This document shows, in pieces, positions 35,628-50,600 of a DNA stretch of 64,000 nucleotides (position 1 is its first letter; every line of letters begins with the position of its first letter). This DNA is from Dromaius novaehollandiae (taxonomy: Eukaryota; Chordata; Aves; Casuariiformes; Dromaiidae), in assembly GCF_036370855.1 (NCBI RefSeq), contig NC_088102.1, positions 38,043,835 to 38,107,834 on the forward strand, read 5' to 3'. The notes below the pieces were generated by a model. That model saw nothing but the letters and a program-made list of their open reading frames with translations. It ran no database searches and had not been told where the DNA came from. Both the position numbers and the translations under genes were made by a program.

Positions 35628-38600
35628 CCACAGAACTGGGATGGATCTCTGGTGTTATTTATTTGTGAAAAGCTGAATACATCAGGAGGTGTTAATTATA
35701 GTACCATTAATGGAACATCTCTTGCAGCAGTATTGTTGTTCTCCCTTCAAGGGATACATGCATGATGTATCCTGTGAAAGGAGTGGCCATTGGGAGTCTA
35801 AAGACCATAAATGTTCCATTCTAACTTTCACTGTTTCCTGAAAATCTGATGTTTGGGGTGAGTCTGGCATGGCTTTTCCAGCGCTGTACTGTTTTTCTCT
35901 TGGTGAGGGCACTCAGTGAGGATAAGGGTTTTCTTTTCTCAACCGTAGAAACTGAGCTTCAAACTGGTGGTTTGTGTTTTCTTCCACCCTTCCCCAGGTA
36001 AAGATGGTTGGCAGTACTTGTTCCCAGTAAAAGATGCAACACTGAGAAGTAGGCTGGCCCTGCGCTGTCTAGACAAATGGCCCCTTGATGCCTGTTTGGA
36101 AATCTTGGCTTATTGTGCCTCTGATTTGGACATAACTGATGGACTAAAATCCAATCTGCAGAGCAGGAAGAAAGAACTGCAGGTTTATCAGAAGGTACGA
36201 AGCCATTCTGTTAAGTAACCACTAAGACAAAATGGGTAACAGAGAATATGCATGTCATTGAAAAAAGCCGTTGGTTCTTTTTTCATCACAAAAGTTTTCC
36301 AAGTTTGTCTTTCAAAACAGATCATGTTTTCAGTGCTGTTTAATATTGGATTTAATATCCAGTTAATGCTTCCACCTCCATCCTTCCTAACTTTTCCACT
36401 CACCTATTAGACTTCAGGTTGGCAAACGCTATTAGACCTAAACTTTTGAGTGAGGCCACTTTTTTTTTTTTCCCCCAAAGGTGATGTTTCTTTTTTTTTT
36501 TTCCCAGTCCGTACAAATACAAGAACCTCTGGAAGCTTCCCATGGCAGCTCATCATTTTGTAAGAGGTGCAGATGTGTCTAGGCATGGTCTATGGGACAA
36601 GTGGCCCAATGGATGTCTGTATTGCAAATCAGTGCTTCTAATTGCGACATAATGTAGATACCCAAGTTAAGTTAGACTAGCTGACCTGAAGATCAGCGCA
36701 GACTGAAAAGCCAGACCAAGCAAAAAGGAGTCATGAATTCTGTCTGGCAGTGGTTCTGCTAGCTGAAAGTTACCTCAGCTATATCACTATCAGTGCTAAC
36801 AATGTCTGCAGTATGCATAGTCTTTTAGAAACTTTGCCTTAGAAATCTCTTTGCACAAAGGCACTCATAAATCTGCACCTCTGAGAAAATCTTGTCGTTC
36901 TTTTGGGGGTAGGTAGAAGTGTGTTAAATCATTCCAGAAAAGGGGGAGATAAACAGGGGCTGCTTTTTGACTTTCTTAGTATGAGGCAACTCATAATGTG
37001 ATCAGTTCAGACACTTTCTTAGGCTTAATGGTTATTGTGGATAACAATTTTTAAGATTTGTGCTACACTAATTTTTTCAGATATTGAATTTGCAAAATGA
37101 ACCACTGTGGAGTGACTGGCAGGATCTGAAAAGAGCCTGCACTGATGATCCTCAAGCCATCATGGATATCATTCTGAAGGCAAAGGTTAGGCATCTTCAC
37201 GTGAATGTTGTTGAACTAGAGTGCGTTACACTTTGGACAAATTTGTTGAAAATGGTACTCTAAAACACTGGTCTACAGATTACCTTGGAAGGAAGAAATT
37301 CTTTATTCAGTTCTGTGCTGCAGAAACAGATGCAAATATGTGTTTAATGTCAAGATTTACATGCAAGGAGTCCAGTAACTCTTATTTTGAAATTCAGCCT
37401 GTTCTTTTCTCTTAGAATTTTGAAGTCTTTACTAGTATGGCTTTTGGCATGATATAGGTTTAATTACATTATGAGTGTCAATACCATAGATTTCAGGGAG
37501 TGATAGCTGGTTTGAGAAGTGTCTGTCCAGAAAGACAACTTGCCTACTGGGAGATATGAGTATTCTTGGTGTGGTCTGTGACTTTGGCCAAACTGAATCT
37601 CTTCTTTTTCTCCTTGTCATTTTAACTACTTACTTCTGCATGAGGGAGAGGAATCTAAGCTACAGAATTTCCTGAGAAGTTGATCAGGACTTTGGAAGAA
37701 ACAGCTGCATTGGAGGAAGCTGGATTTTTATTTGTGTTTTTTTGTGTGTGTGTTTTGTTTCAGGATTATGAGTTGTGTGAGGAATGGGGCCGCTTGTATC
37801 CTGTCCCAAGAGAAAATTTAATCAGTCTTCACCGTGAGCACCTCCTCCACTTACTGGAGACAGGAGACATGGAAAAAGCATTGAGGGTAAAGCAGGACTG
37901 TTTCAGCCTCCCATCTAAAGGTCAAATTAGTTGAGAACAAAGTAGCCAAACTTTTGTCACCATGAGTTACTCCTATCAAATGGATGAGGGGAGAGGGGAA
38001 CAGAGCTACCCTCTTCATCATAAACATACAAGATAACATGCGGAGTTGCTTAGATGTAAGATCACTGTTGCATGCAGAGTTCTTTAGTTTTCTCTGACTT
38101 ATGTCAGCAACTACTTTTGAGAAGTATTCTGCAGCTGTTGTAGCTCTCAACCCAAGCAGCTCAAATTGTGTAAGGTAGAGCATTCCAGAGACTTTAGGCC
38201 AGACTTGAGAAATGCTTTTATTTAACAGTTTATGTGAGGTTTTCAGCCTGTCTTATGGTTTTTCTGCAACTGAAGGCTGCACACTGTTTTCTTAAATGAC
38301 AGTATTTTTTTCTGAGAACCAAGAATAATATCAGAAAATGAGACTTGTCTGTGTTTTGTCTGTTGTTCTGTCTCTATATTACATGTTGCCAGATTGCTTT
38401 ATGGTTATTAGGATATGGAACTGCTTTCTTTGGCTCATGGGCATTTTGCTATTTTTTCTTTCTCCTTTCAAAGGATGCTGTTTGCATAGATTCACTTGCA
38501 GAGTCTTGCCTTTCACCCAGTCCACTTCAGTGAAAATATAGCTTGTCAGTCTAGTTTGGGGATGAAATAGTGTAAATGCCTTCATGGCCATTGTAATTAA

Positions 38601-41600
38601 ATGAAAACATTGGACCGTTTTTTATTTGAGAAATCATAAGGAAACTTTTTGTGCTGCTTAAGCAGAAGAACCAGGAGTGAAAGTAATAACAGAAAGTGGT
38701 CAGTTAGGCTTCTGCCCAAACGTAATAAAGTGTGAATTCTTCTGGTTTTAATAATTAGGGGGCCATTGCTAATAATGGAGAGAGTGAAATAAAAGTAAAG
38801 GCTGTTTTAGATTATATAGGCATTAAAGTACTTAGCAGGGTAGAGCTTTCTCGTTAATTCATCTTCTGCCTCATTCTTTGCTTAATTTTTGCTTGCTTTA
38901 GTTGTAAAGCTATTTTGATTATTAAAAGGAGCAATTAGGCAATGAGGTAACCTATAAATGAATGATCTAAATCATCATTATATATATGTTAGAGGCTGGT
39001 GCAAGTTAAATGAAATGCTTATGGAACCATCACAGGGCGATAATCTGTCATGGACCATGTGATTTAAAGAGTACTTTCCAGGAATGTACTTGGGATACAC
39101 TGTATTTTTGTCTGTATTTCTAGCTCTTGCAAAGAATAGAAGACCCTGATATTTGTCTTGCCATCAGTGAACAGTCCCTTGATCAGCGTCCCAGCTTGGC
39201 AGCCTCTCACTTCTTGGCAGATTACCTCACAACTCACTTCTGCAGGAACCTGACAACTGCATGCCATAACGAAATTCAGGCTCTCTATATAGGGTCGAAA
39301 GTGAGTAAAACTGCTGCATTGTGAGATTTACAGCAATGTGTAATTCTGTAAGTATCTGCCTGCAATTTTTTACAAGAGCCGCCTTATCGTATGGGACCTC
39401 AGTTCGTGAGTCTAGTCCCTATCTGTGCTGTGACAGCACTGAAGGAAGGTGGAGATGGCATAAAAGTAGTCTTTCCCTTCACCATCTCTGTAGTTCCTAT
39501 ATCCTGAGGTGACTGCAGCTCCCAAAGTGAACAGAGCGTTCTTGTGTCTGTCTGAGCTGTGGGGAGTGAAGGACCACACAGAGTAGAGGAGGGAAATAAG
39601 GTGTTTATCAGAACAGTTTCTATCTTTGTCCAAGTGAAGAAGAAAGCATCCTAAACTTATTCTTTGTGTCAGAAACACCAGGTATCCTTCCAGTGCTACC
39701 ACTGTTCCCTGTCTAGTAATATGAATAAATATATGCCCGCTTGTATAGTGGTCTTTGACACTTACATATTTCTTCTGAGGAACTCCCAAATACCTGCCAA
39801 AGGTGGGCAATATTATTTCTTTTTCTGGATGACCGTTACCTTTACAGAAGTCACACAGGCTCTGTGTTCCACCTGGGAGTAAATGGATTAAGCAGTAAGT
39901 GCATACATAAACAAAATGCAGTGCTTTCCATAGTAGGCCATTCTTATAGGGCTACAAATAGCAGCTTGCTCCAGTGCTTGGTGCAACAGTTTTGTTACAT
40001 TTCCTGTATGTATTGTCCCTCTTGGAGGATATGACATTAACTTGGAAAGTGCCCATATTGGCTGATCATCTTTTGAAGAACTCTTATTTTCTCCTTTCCA
40101 TACTTCCTGAAGTGATGGATATAGTGAAGAGACAAGAGAGAAAATCTTAAGGATTGTGCCAATGTTTATTTAAAAAATTTATTTTAATGGGAGAATATGC
40201 TCTGCCCTACTAGAACATCGCTGTCATAGGGTCACAAAATGCTTTCCCTTTCTCAGCTTTCCCTTTCCCTCTCTGAAATGAGACAGTGTTTTATAGAATG
40301 TGAAACAGGTCAGGCAGAAGCCAAGTGATTTGTCCAAATCCCCTCAGTAATTCTGTAAGGGAACTAGGAATAGGCCCAAGAAGTCCCATCTGCATTTCTT
40401 AGCCTCTAAATGTTATTCCATTCCTTACATCATAAGCGGCTCTGCTAGTACCTTACCTTTACTCTTACAAAAGCCCAGATTTGGAGGTGTATAATTTTAA
40501 TTTTTTTTAATTGTGTCCCAGGTGTTGCTGACTCTACCTGAGCTCTACCGTGTTAACTACTTCCACCTCTCCTCCAGGCCACTGCTCATGCTGGAGCAGC
40601 TCCTCATGAATATGAAAGTGGACTGGGTAGCTGTGGCTGTGCAGACACTACACCAACTCTTAGCTGGACAGGAAATTGGCTTTGCTGTAGAAGATATTGA
40701 TAATTTGCTCTCCAAGTATGCAGAAAAAGCCCTTGACTTCCCTTTCGCATTAAAAGAAAAGAGATCAGGTATCTGTCCTTGAAAATGCTGTTTTTTCCCT
40801 TGGGAAAGAAGGGCAAATTTTCCCTCCCAAATCATCTCATCAATTGTGCCCACAGCATTTTGAGACGTGTCTCTATCTCCCTCTAGTCCAAGACATGTTC
40901 TTTAAGTCCTTGCCTTTTTTGTAAGTAGAAGGATCTTAGGCTTGTAAGCTTAAGGATCAACAGCTCCAAAAGTTTCTCAGATATTCCTCTGTTGCTCCTT
41001 TTCAGGGGCTCCTTTCTTATATGTACTATGCAATTTCATTTCATTTCTGTTTAATATAAAATCACTGACAACTTCAGCAGTTCTAACCCGCCTCACCCAG
41101 CTGCATCTTCCCCAAAATCAAATGAGGATTTAATCTTTCATACTGTTTCCTCCTTCCAGAGCTCTGTGCCTTTTATTTGTATGAAAGACTTCTAGTTCTA
41201 TTAATTACCTTTGCACAGCTCCTCTTCCTGTTTTACCAGTCCCTTCTCATCCATGTTAAATTCAGTTCTCCTGGGCTTGGCTCTCTTTGGTAGTTTTAGA
41301 ACTTGAAGAGCAGAGGGTGCTGCAGATCGAGTTCAGTGCTTTTGTTGACCATGTACACGCACACGCCTTCTTCCATGAAGATTAGCCCACAGTGGTTCCT
41401 GAAACATGAATCATTGTGAGCGAATCTTCATGAAAGATTTAATAATTCATTACATAGCTAATTCTGTTTTGTAACACTCTTACATGCTGTTGTGAATGGA
41501 TTCTTCTAATCTTCGTATATGCAGGTTAGAAGTATAACCAGTATTATCTGATCCGTTTCTTCCTTTGTCCTAGATTCTGTCATACGTATCCAAGAGAGTC

Positions 41601-44600
41601 TCAATCAAATATTGGAATGTGAAGCACTGTCTAAATCGGGATCACCAGAACTCTCTTATTCCAGCTTTACTGGTAAGGATGAGGTCTCAATGCTATTTTC
41701 TTTCAACCTGTTTTTATTTCTTTTATCCCCTGCTTGTGTCTGAACTCTGCATCTCACCATTTAATAGTAGCTTTGGTCACATTTAGCACAGGTTAGTAGG
41801 TCTTTCCAGTTGGGTGCTTTGGGCCCAGTTAAAAGAAAACTTAGAGGGAGATAAGAAGGGTATGTCTTTGTTTTGGACTTTGGTAGATATCTGCAAAATG
41901 CCTGAAAAGTCAGCACATGTGAATCCCATTCCAGACCCTACAGAAAGAAATAAGTCTGAACAGACCCTAGGAAACTGGACTTCAGCTGCAAAAACAAAAG
42001 GTTTACCTATGTGTCGCAGTTAAGTTGCTAGTGGATTGATGGTGCTGCAGGTTAATCTTTTCCTGTCGTGACTTCAATGGTCTCTGGGTACATGGGCAGT
42101 GTCGGTCTGGAAACCCATCAGTGTGGTATTTTTTCTTGTTTTCCTGTTCTTTGCTCAGCAAATTTTTTTTTCTTCTGGATCTTAACTTTGGTTTTGCAGT
42201 GGAAGCTTAGTCCATTTTGTCTTTTTTTCTTTTCTTCATTCTTTTGTTCTTTGAATTTAGTTTTTTCTAGGATTCCTCTTGTCACCTGAGGGAAATGGCA
42301 CACCTTTAATTGCCTTAAGGGACTCCATTCACTGTCCTTGAACCCAAATAAATAGAAACAAAATCATTTTAAAAAATGAAGAATATTCTTGGCTTTAAAA
42401 AGAAAAGAAAGAAAGAAAGAAAAAGAAAAACAAATCCTTCTGAGATTCTGTTCTGCACTGAATGTGAGTTATATCCTTCACAGGATGTATAGCATGATGG
42501 ATGGAGAGTATGTGCTCTCAGAGAATGACTACCAGTGGGTTTCCTCAGATCTCCAAGACTGGTGGTTTCCAGCAAGTGATGAGCCTGAACTAGAGCTCCA
42601 CAGTGATATCTCGATCCTACAGTTCAGGGTGTCTGAGCTATTCTTTAGTTTCTGTATCCTGAATTAAAGGTTCCCCTTGTTCTGCATACCTGAGGTGATG
42701 GCAGTGTCTTGGATCTGGCTGCGCAGCTCTTCAGCCTCTCTCATGATAGGCAGGAAATAGTTTGTATGGCAGCTAATTATCACAACATTGTCATAAAACC
42801 TGGATGCATCGTCCTCTAATATTCCTCTGCAATCCAATAGCTACTTGGATGAACATGAGTCAGCTTTATTGGAATGGAGTTGTTCTTTAGTATCATTGTG
42901 CACAGGAGGTGGCTTGTGGGGCTGCACTGAGATGTTAAACTTTTCAATTAGCCTGAAGTGTAACCAGCTCACATCATGTAAACTAAAAGCTTATTTAATG
43001 CTATAAATTTGAGTCAATGAGTGTTTCAATGGCAATATCAAAGATGCCAAAGGCCACAGACTTACAAATTCCTGCCTCTCTGAATTGATTTCCCCACAAT
43101 AGATTGCAATGCGGAGCAGAATAGGGAGGATATGCAGTTGCTAGCCGTGATGTAACTCTCCTGAGATGCTAAAGAAAAGGCAGTCTTCAGGAATGTCAGT
43201 CTGCCTATCCTGAATATCCTGAAGATTATATTTTATGCTATGCTACATATTTGGTATCCATATATCTGTTTTTCAAGTCTCTGCTTATGATAGAAGAACA
43301 GATGTTGACAAGACCTAGTCTTAAATTTCTGTAACTTTTATTGTAAATGTCTTCTAATAAATAAGCAGTAAGTCAGATAGCCTCAGTAAGTCTGTAGTGT
43401 TTTCTGGTCTTCAAGACTCTGTTGAACAGCTAAAATCCCATTCCATGTTCATCTTGCTGTGGTCTTTTAAGGCATTACCATATCCGCAAGTTCCAGAGAC
43501 AGAAGCCTGCAGCAGAATTTGCTTCCTCAAGAATTTGTGCCACCTGAGAAGCCACCGCCAAAACAGCAATGGATACCTGATGACACTGAAATGATATGTA
43601 TGGTCTGCAAAACTGAACGCTTTACTATGGTAAGGAGCAGAGATAAAGTACAGACATTTCTAGAATTGTGATCTTAATGTGAACATTTGCTCAGATTCTG
43701 TTTCCTAAGAGCCATTGGCTACTTCAGCAAGTTTGCCTACATCAGTGTAGGTTTGCCAGGACTTGACCTGTGTAACCATTAGTTTCTGTTTAGATCAGTT
43801 AAGGAGACTGGCAACACTGTTAGCTCCATGCAGAGTCTCTCAGGCCTCTCCTCAAGTTTTCTGAGGGAAGTGATAGAGCCTGTGTGGGTGCAAGGCGGTG
43901 GCACCACCCGGACCCCAGGCAGGGATGGATACACAAATAAACACACACAAGGATCATTAGAAGGCGCTTATTACCTCTGTGTCTATGTGGGGTGTCCCCA
44001 GTGTTATCCTGATCGATCGAGGCAATAAGAAGACGGGAGAGTCCCTGGCACCTCTGAGCATTGGTCCATGGCAAGGAACCCGGGAAGGGGGAACTAATAG
44101 GTTTTTATGCAACAGGCTCATGCACAATAAGCAGAATTACGTTATGATCGTGAAATGGTTGTGTGATATAGCCGCTAAAGCATGCCAAGCTACGGGTTGT
44201 GACAGATAAGATGTGCAGGACAGTTTGCACTGCTTCTTTTCCCTCCTGGGACAGTCTGCCTAGTTTCCATCGCCTGTCTCCTTGACACTCTTCCATATTG
44301 CTCCATACAGCCTGTAAAGGAAATCTCGTTATCAGAGAGGAGTCTGTGAGAACTTGGAGATCTGTATTCTTAGCAATTTCACAGGGCTGTCTGGTTGACT
44401 GTGCTGGCTAGAAATAGCATGAGCGTAATATAATTCAGCTTGCCAGTACAGAGGAGAGCAAGCTTTGCTGTTGGTTACACTTTTCTACTACTGTTGTTGC
44501 ATAAAGTACTCAAGCAAATACAGTGGTGCTGTTAGGGAGAAAATTAGTTTTGAGTTTTGTAAACGTGCTGGCGGTCTGTTTTCTATTGCTTACAAACAGC

Positions 44601-47600
44601 ACTGCTTCCTCAAAGTTATGTTGCTTTTGAATTTTGAAATGAATAATATGTTGTCAGAAAGATAGTCTGCAGCTTTAAACTCTTTCAAGAGATGATCTAA
44701 ATTGATCGTTGATCTAAATATCAAAATTGTAACAATCTAAATATTGGAAAGTCCAACCCTGCAGCAAGCTTGTCAGTTAGAAATATCTGGTTCTGTTTGT
44801 GGTTTTTTTTTCCCCTTTGCTATGCCCTCCCCAAAAGGGAATTGTGAGAATCAGCAGTGAGCATCAATCACTAGTTCTGAAAGGCCTTATTCACACTGAT
44901 TGCTTGCTTTGAATGGAATAAGTTTACTCATACACAGAGGCAGACATAGGAGGGGACTTTAGTCAACTTTTTCCGTTGCTCATTCATGACTTCTTGTGCT
45001 TAGTTTAATAGGCGCCATCACTGCAGGCGCTGTGGCAGGCTAGTGTGCAGCTCTTGTTCCACCAAGAAAATGGCAGTAGAAGCTTGTAGAGAAAATCCAG
45101 CTCGCGTATGTGACCAGTGCTACAGCTACTACAATAGAGAACATCTACCTGACTCTGTACAAGACACAAGCACGTAAGTCCTTTCATTCCAGCTCTTCGT
45201 AACTCCATGTATACAGGAAAGTGGACTGCTGTCTTCAGGGATCAGAGAGTACAAAAATTTGGGTTTATCTGGATAATACAATACAATACATCAGCTTTTT
45301 GGCCTCTAGCAGTTGGGATTTTCAAGTTTGCTAGGTGAGGGGATGATCATGATGCCTCAGTTTACTTTTAATATTAGAAGGAACACTGGAGAACTGGTTG
45401 AAGTGCTTTAATTGTTTAAGCATCAATTGGTCATTAAACCTAAGAATTGAATGCTTTAGTACCAGACACTTAGAACAAAATATTACAATAAGCAACCAAG
45501 TTGCTTGCAGCTTACTCGGCTTCTGGGTTAGCATTGCATGTTGACTGGCTCTGCAAAACATGACAGTAATTAAATGTTTCTCCACAATCCCATGATTGTG
45601 ACCCTTGGGCATTCATGATTATATAGGTTTTGAAATTGAAACAGTGCCCTTAATGAAAGGCCTAGCTGTGATGACAGATTTCGATATGGTTGCTTTCAGA
45701 TGAGAATCGGAGTTAAATTCATGGTGTGTAGGTTAGGTCAGCTAGTGCAAAGTACGGCTGTAAAGAGTGGGCTTTATTCCCTGTGACCCAATCAAGCCTG
45801 CTAATAGCAGTACAAACAGGCTTGCTAGGAAGAGAGGAATCCTGTGCAGATCTGAAAAGGAACCTCTGAAGAAACAAGCAGTTACTTGCAGGTAGACCAG
45901 GTCGAGTCAGAATGGTTGCTAATGCTACCAGAATAGATCAGCAGAGCCTAGCAGTAAGCTTGAACATCACCTTCATGTTTTAATTAAGTGTTGGGGGCGG
46001 GGGGGGAAGTGCTGTTGACCTTTGTTTTTAAACTTACCCTGTTTGTATATCAAAACCAACTAAATCTTAAGAAAGAGACATGCATGCTAAAAACTCTGTT
46101 TTAGCTCTGACATATGCTGATACTGGGCGGTACTTTCTTGTTCTCAATATCTGCTTTCACTCATATGTACAACAATACCATTTCTGCACAAGCCTGTAAG
46201 AACTACTTCTTTAGTGGAGTTGAAGTGCAGTATGTAGGGGCAGGAACTCATGTTTCTAGAACGCACAGATGGGGAGGGTTGGGGGGAGCGGAAAACGGTG
46301 TTCTGAAAAGGTTAGCTGCATTGATCCCTTCTTAAAAATTACGTTTACCCCAGTGTGTTGGAATAGGCATGATGTTTCTTTCTGTCTTTCTGTTACAGCG
46401 CAAAAGAAGATCAGGACCAAGTGGAAGGTGAGGAATAGAGTAATGTTAAACTTGCACTTTAAGTGCCTGATTACCAGTAGAATTTGAGATAGGAATCTGC
46501 TACATCTAGCTGCAGGAAAAGGGTGATCAAAACCTCTGTTTAAAAAATACTGTTTTCACATGAGCAGGCAGAAATCAGGCATTTTAAATTCCTGTAAATG
46601 GAAATGGTGATTTAGGAGAGATGTCAGAGCCAATACTGAACAAGCTGGGTGCGGTTTAAATGCAGAAACTGAAAACAACAGTTGGAGAAGGCACTTTGCA
46701 TACTGGAAGCAGTCAGTGAAAGGCTGTGCTAAAAGTAGGAATTAATTAGCCCATTTGAAAATATGTTGTTGGAACCAGTTCTTACTGACAAGATGTTGGT
46801 GATAGTAAGAGTAGGTTTTGATCCAGCTTGGCAGTCTGCTGAGGAATGGAAATGTTTCTATGGTTTGTGTGCTGGACATGTGAGACTAACAGGAATTGGC
46901 ACAGTGAAGGGACTGTAAATAACTGAGAGCATTGGAATAGCTCTGTATGATGCTCCCTCAGCCAGGTTTGTTGCCTTTTGTGTGATGATTCTACCTTTTC
47001 TTCCCTTCTCAGCCCTGGAAAGGTGTAGTAACAAATATTCCACAGTCGTGCGAATTCCTGAGGCAACTGAGCTTGAATGGATTGTGTCCCTGAATGAAGA
47101 GGAAAATGAAATTGTACGCAGTGAATTTTATTATGAGCAGGTGAGATGTGGAGAAAGAGGAGAGTCCAGTATAAGCAGTTCCCTAAAGAATTACCTCAGT
47201 ACTCATGTTCATCTTTCTTTCCTCTGTCAGGCTCCCAGCTCTTCCTTGTGCATTGCCATCCTCAGTCTGCACAGCGATGGTGTAGTGTGTGGCCACCAAC
47301 TGATAGAGCACTGCTGCAAATTGTCCCAAGGGCTGACTAACCCTGAGGTGGATGCAGGACTTCTTATGGACATCATGAAACAATTGCTCTTCAGTGCCAA
47401 AATGATGTTTGTAAAAGCTGGAAGGAGCCAGGATCTAGCCCTCTGTGACAGGTGATTTTTCAGATGTTCAGTAGGCTGCATCAAGGTCCTGTCAAGACCC
47501 TTACGCTTTTATATTGGGGAGTAGAGGAGAGGAGGGTTGTTTTGTGATTGTACTGTGGGCATTTTAAGCAACAAGAGAAGTTCGTAATAGAACAATATGA

Positions 47601-50600
47601 AAGCTCAAATAATAGAAGTTCAAGTCTCATGGCTATGTAATAATTACTGATAAAATTATCTTATTTGTTCCTCAGACTTTGTTTTACTGATGCTTGCAGT
47701 GCCAGGTGCAATGCATAAATTTCCCACCTGCTAGTTTGATTTGGTAATGTTAGCTGGTGTCGGTATCTGCCAGTGCACCACTGAATGAAATGGAATGGCA
47801 AAAGTAGCCTAAATAGGACAGTATGAGAAACAGACAAACCTGCAATACTAGTGATTAGGAACCACTGTTCTAAGAGTTCTTTGGCATAAAAGTCTTTAAG
47901 ATTCTTAGCGTGCATGATAACAGTGACAGTATATGTATCTGTTTAACCTCTGTTTTCTCCTAGCTACATCAGCAAAGTGGACGTGTTGAATATTTTGGTT
48001 GCTGCTTCCTATCGTCCAGTGCCATCTTTGGATCAGATTCTTCTCCCTGCAGCAATCACAAGACTAAGAAATCGGCTTTTGGAAGCAGAGTACTATCAAT
48101 TAGCTATAGAGGTAATGACAATAGAGGGATACAAGTATTAATAATCATTTTGTAGTGACTTTTGGTTTTTTTCCCCTCCTGAGTTCAGCTGGATATGATA
48201 ATTAAACTGTTTTAATATTTAATATTTAAACAATATTTAAACTGTTACAGACTGGGATTAAGTTTTTAAGCAATGAAGCAAACCTTTTCTGAACACTGAA
48301 GAAAACTTCTGAGGAGGAAAATGCCTTCTGCTGTGGAGCAGGCTGCTGAAGGCAAGAATAGGGACCGTATCTCCTGGTACAATTAAAATTGTAGTGGGCA
48401 AACTGCCAGAGAGTGACTACATGGAGGAATCTTATAATCAGTAGAAGAGTTGAGACATCCTTTGTGGCAGGACTTGTATGTTTGATTTCATTTGTCCTTA
48501 ATTTGTCCTGCTGTCCTGCAGCAGATACTACTCAAGCAGCTTTGCCAAGCATTTTCCTGGCAGCCAGCTATGGTGACATATTTATCTACAAGAGCTTATC
48601 TAGTGTGGTTTATCTTTTTATCTTCCTCCTACTCTGTATTTCATAAGCCTCCGTTTATAGCATTGAAATTTGTTAGGAAGAGGATTATGATACTACAAAC
48701 AGGATTAGGATTTTTAAAGGGAAATAAACATCAGGAATAGATGACCTACTTGAGTAAAAATGGTTCATGTTTAAAGGCAGCAAATCTACTAAAGAAATTC
48801 AGGAATAGAACAGAAATTTGCAGCAGTTCACGAAGTATCAATATTTCTCTAAGGAGAAAACTACATGTTCTGCTGCTGTTCTTAAACCACAAACCTGATG
48901 AATTCTTCTCTGTAAAAATCACTTGCCTTATAAGAAAATCTGTTCCCGATGTGAAAAATGTCATGAGTTTTAAAACTGTTGAACTGAAACATCCTGGACA
49001 CATGGTTGATTAAACTTGAACAAAAAAATTCTTCTGCATTTGGAGGTCACGGGTGTTCCAGTAGTTGGCATTTAGTGCCAGTAGCCTAGTTTGTGGGTTT
49101 TTTGTTTGTCTGTTTTAATGAGAAATGTCTTCAGGAAATGGAAGGTTATAGTCATAGGCTCTGTGTGATTATCCAGTTTTCCTGTGTTCTGTATTGGAAC
49201 CATATGTTACAGTATTAATAAATGATTTTTGAATTTAGGTTTCTACAAAATCTGGGTTGGATCCAAGCGGGGCGTGGCATGCCTGGGGCATGGCTTGCCT
49301 TAAAGCTGGGAATTTAAGTTCAGCAAGAGAGAAGTTCAGCCGATGCTTAAAGCCACCTGTGGATCTAAACCAGCTGAACTATGGTTCAAGGCTGATCCAA
49401 GATGTGATACAATATCTGGAGTCCACAGTGAAGCCCATACACATTGTGGTAAGTGTCTTCTCTTCTGTCTTCTCTAAAATGCTCTATAGTAAAGCTGTCC
49501 AAGCATTGATGCTTTAATACAAATCTTACAGCAATGTATGTTATAATATCAAGTATCACGTTTCTTTTTCCTTTTGTCATGATTAGGCATCACAAACTGA
49601 ATCTTGTTGAGAAATTCATTGGCTGCCTCCTGGCAGTAAGTTGGTTGATAGCCCTGTCAGGGGATTTTCATAGTAATTTGGGGTATACTCAGTGGAGGGG
49701 AAAGAAGCTGTTACTACTACAGTTTGAGGAAACTAAACCATATCTTGTGATGCTGCAATGATGCCATTCTTCTGTTGAAACTGGTTACTTTGCAGGAATT
49801 AAAAGGAAAAATTACAAATGCAAAGAATGTTGTCCCACTCATATTTCCTTGACAGAAAGCACTATTACATGGTTTTGGATTAGCTCTGGAAGCTCTGATT
49901 AGGTACCAAAAAAAAAGACTTTTAAGGCTAAATTACAGAATTGCATTCATGAAACAGCTTTTAGTAGTAAACATTCTAGGAGAATAAGAAAGCAAGTTTG
50001 GACTAGCTTGTTGAAGTAGCTCTTGAGAGTGGAATTTCTTTTAAATAAATAAGCCTCCTGTCCATCCCTGGAGACAGAGCCATGCTAGCTACGCCTACAT
50101 TCAACATCTCTGTCTATAGCAGGGTTCCAGCCTAGTGTTTATAAAAAGCATGACTGAGGTCTTGCCCCTCTAAAACCATACTTACTAAAAACACACCCAC
50201 ATCCACCAAAAAAAACCCCAAGCTTCAGGGTTAGGTGACAAGATCTAGTAGAAAAGAATCTCAAAGAAATTCTGCAGAGAAGGTTTTCCTGTTAGTCATC
50301 ACCTATCATTGATTCTCTGCTTTGACTGCAGGATGATGACTACTTTGCCACATTGAGGGAACTTGAAGCAACACTGAGAACAAGAAGTCTGTCCCTGGAG
50401 ATGATGTGTGAGGGGAAGATTCAACACAACAGTTACTATCAAGAGTGCTTGTTCTATTTACACAGTTATGGCACTAATCTAGCAATAATAAGCTTTTACA
50501 TGAGGCATGACTGTATGCGAGAAGCACTGCTTCACTTGTTAAATAAGGTGAGTAATCTAATTTGCAGTCACCTAAACTGGAATTTGAAAAGCAGCTAAAA

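Noticed and set aside
39412-39810. 132-codon minus-strand open frame in intron 24
   Set aside because: No recognisable domain. Lies in ordinary intron sequence; likely chance.
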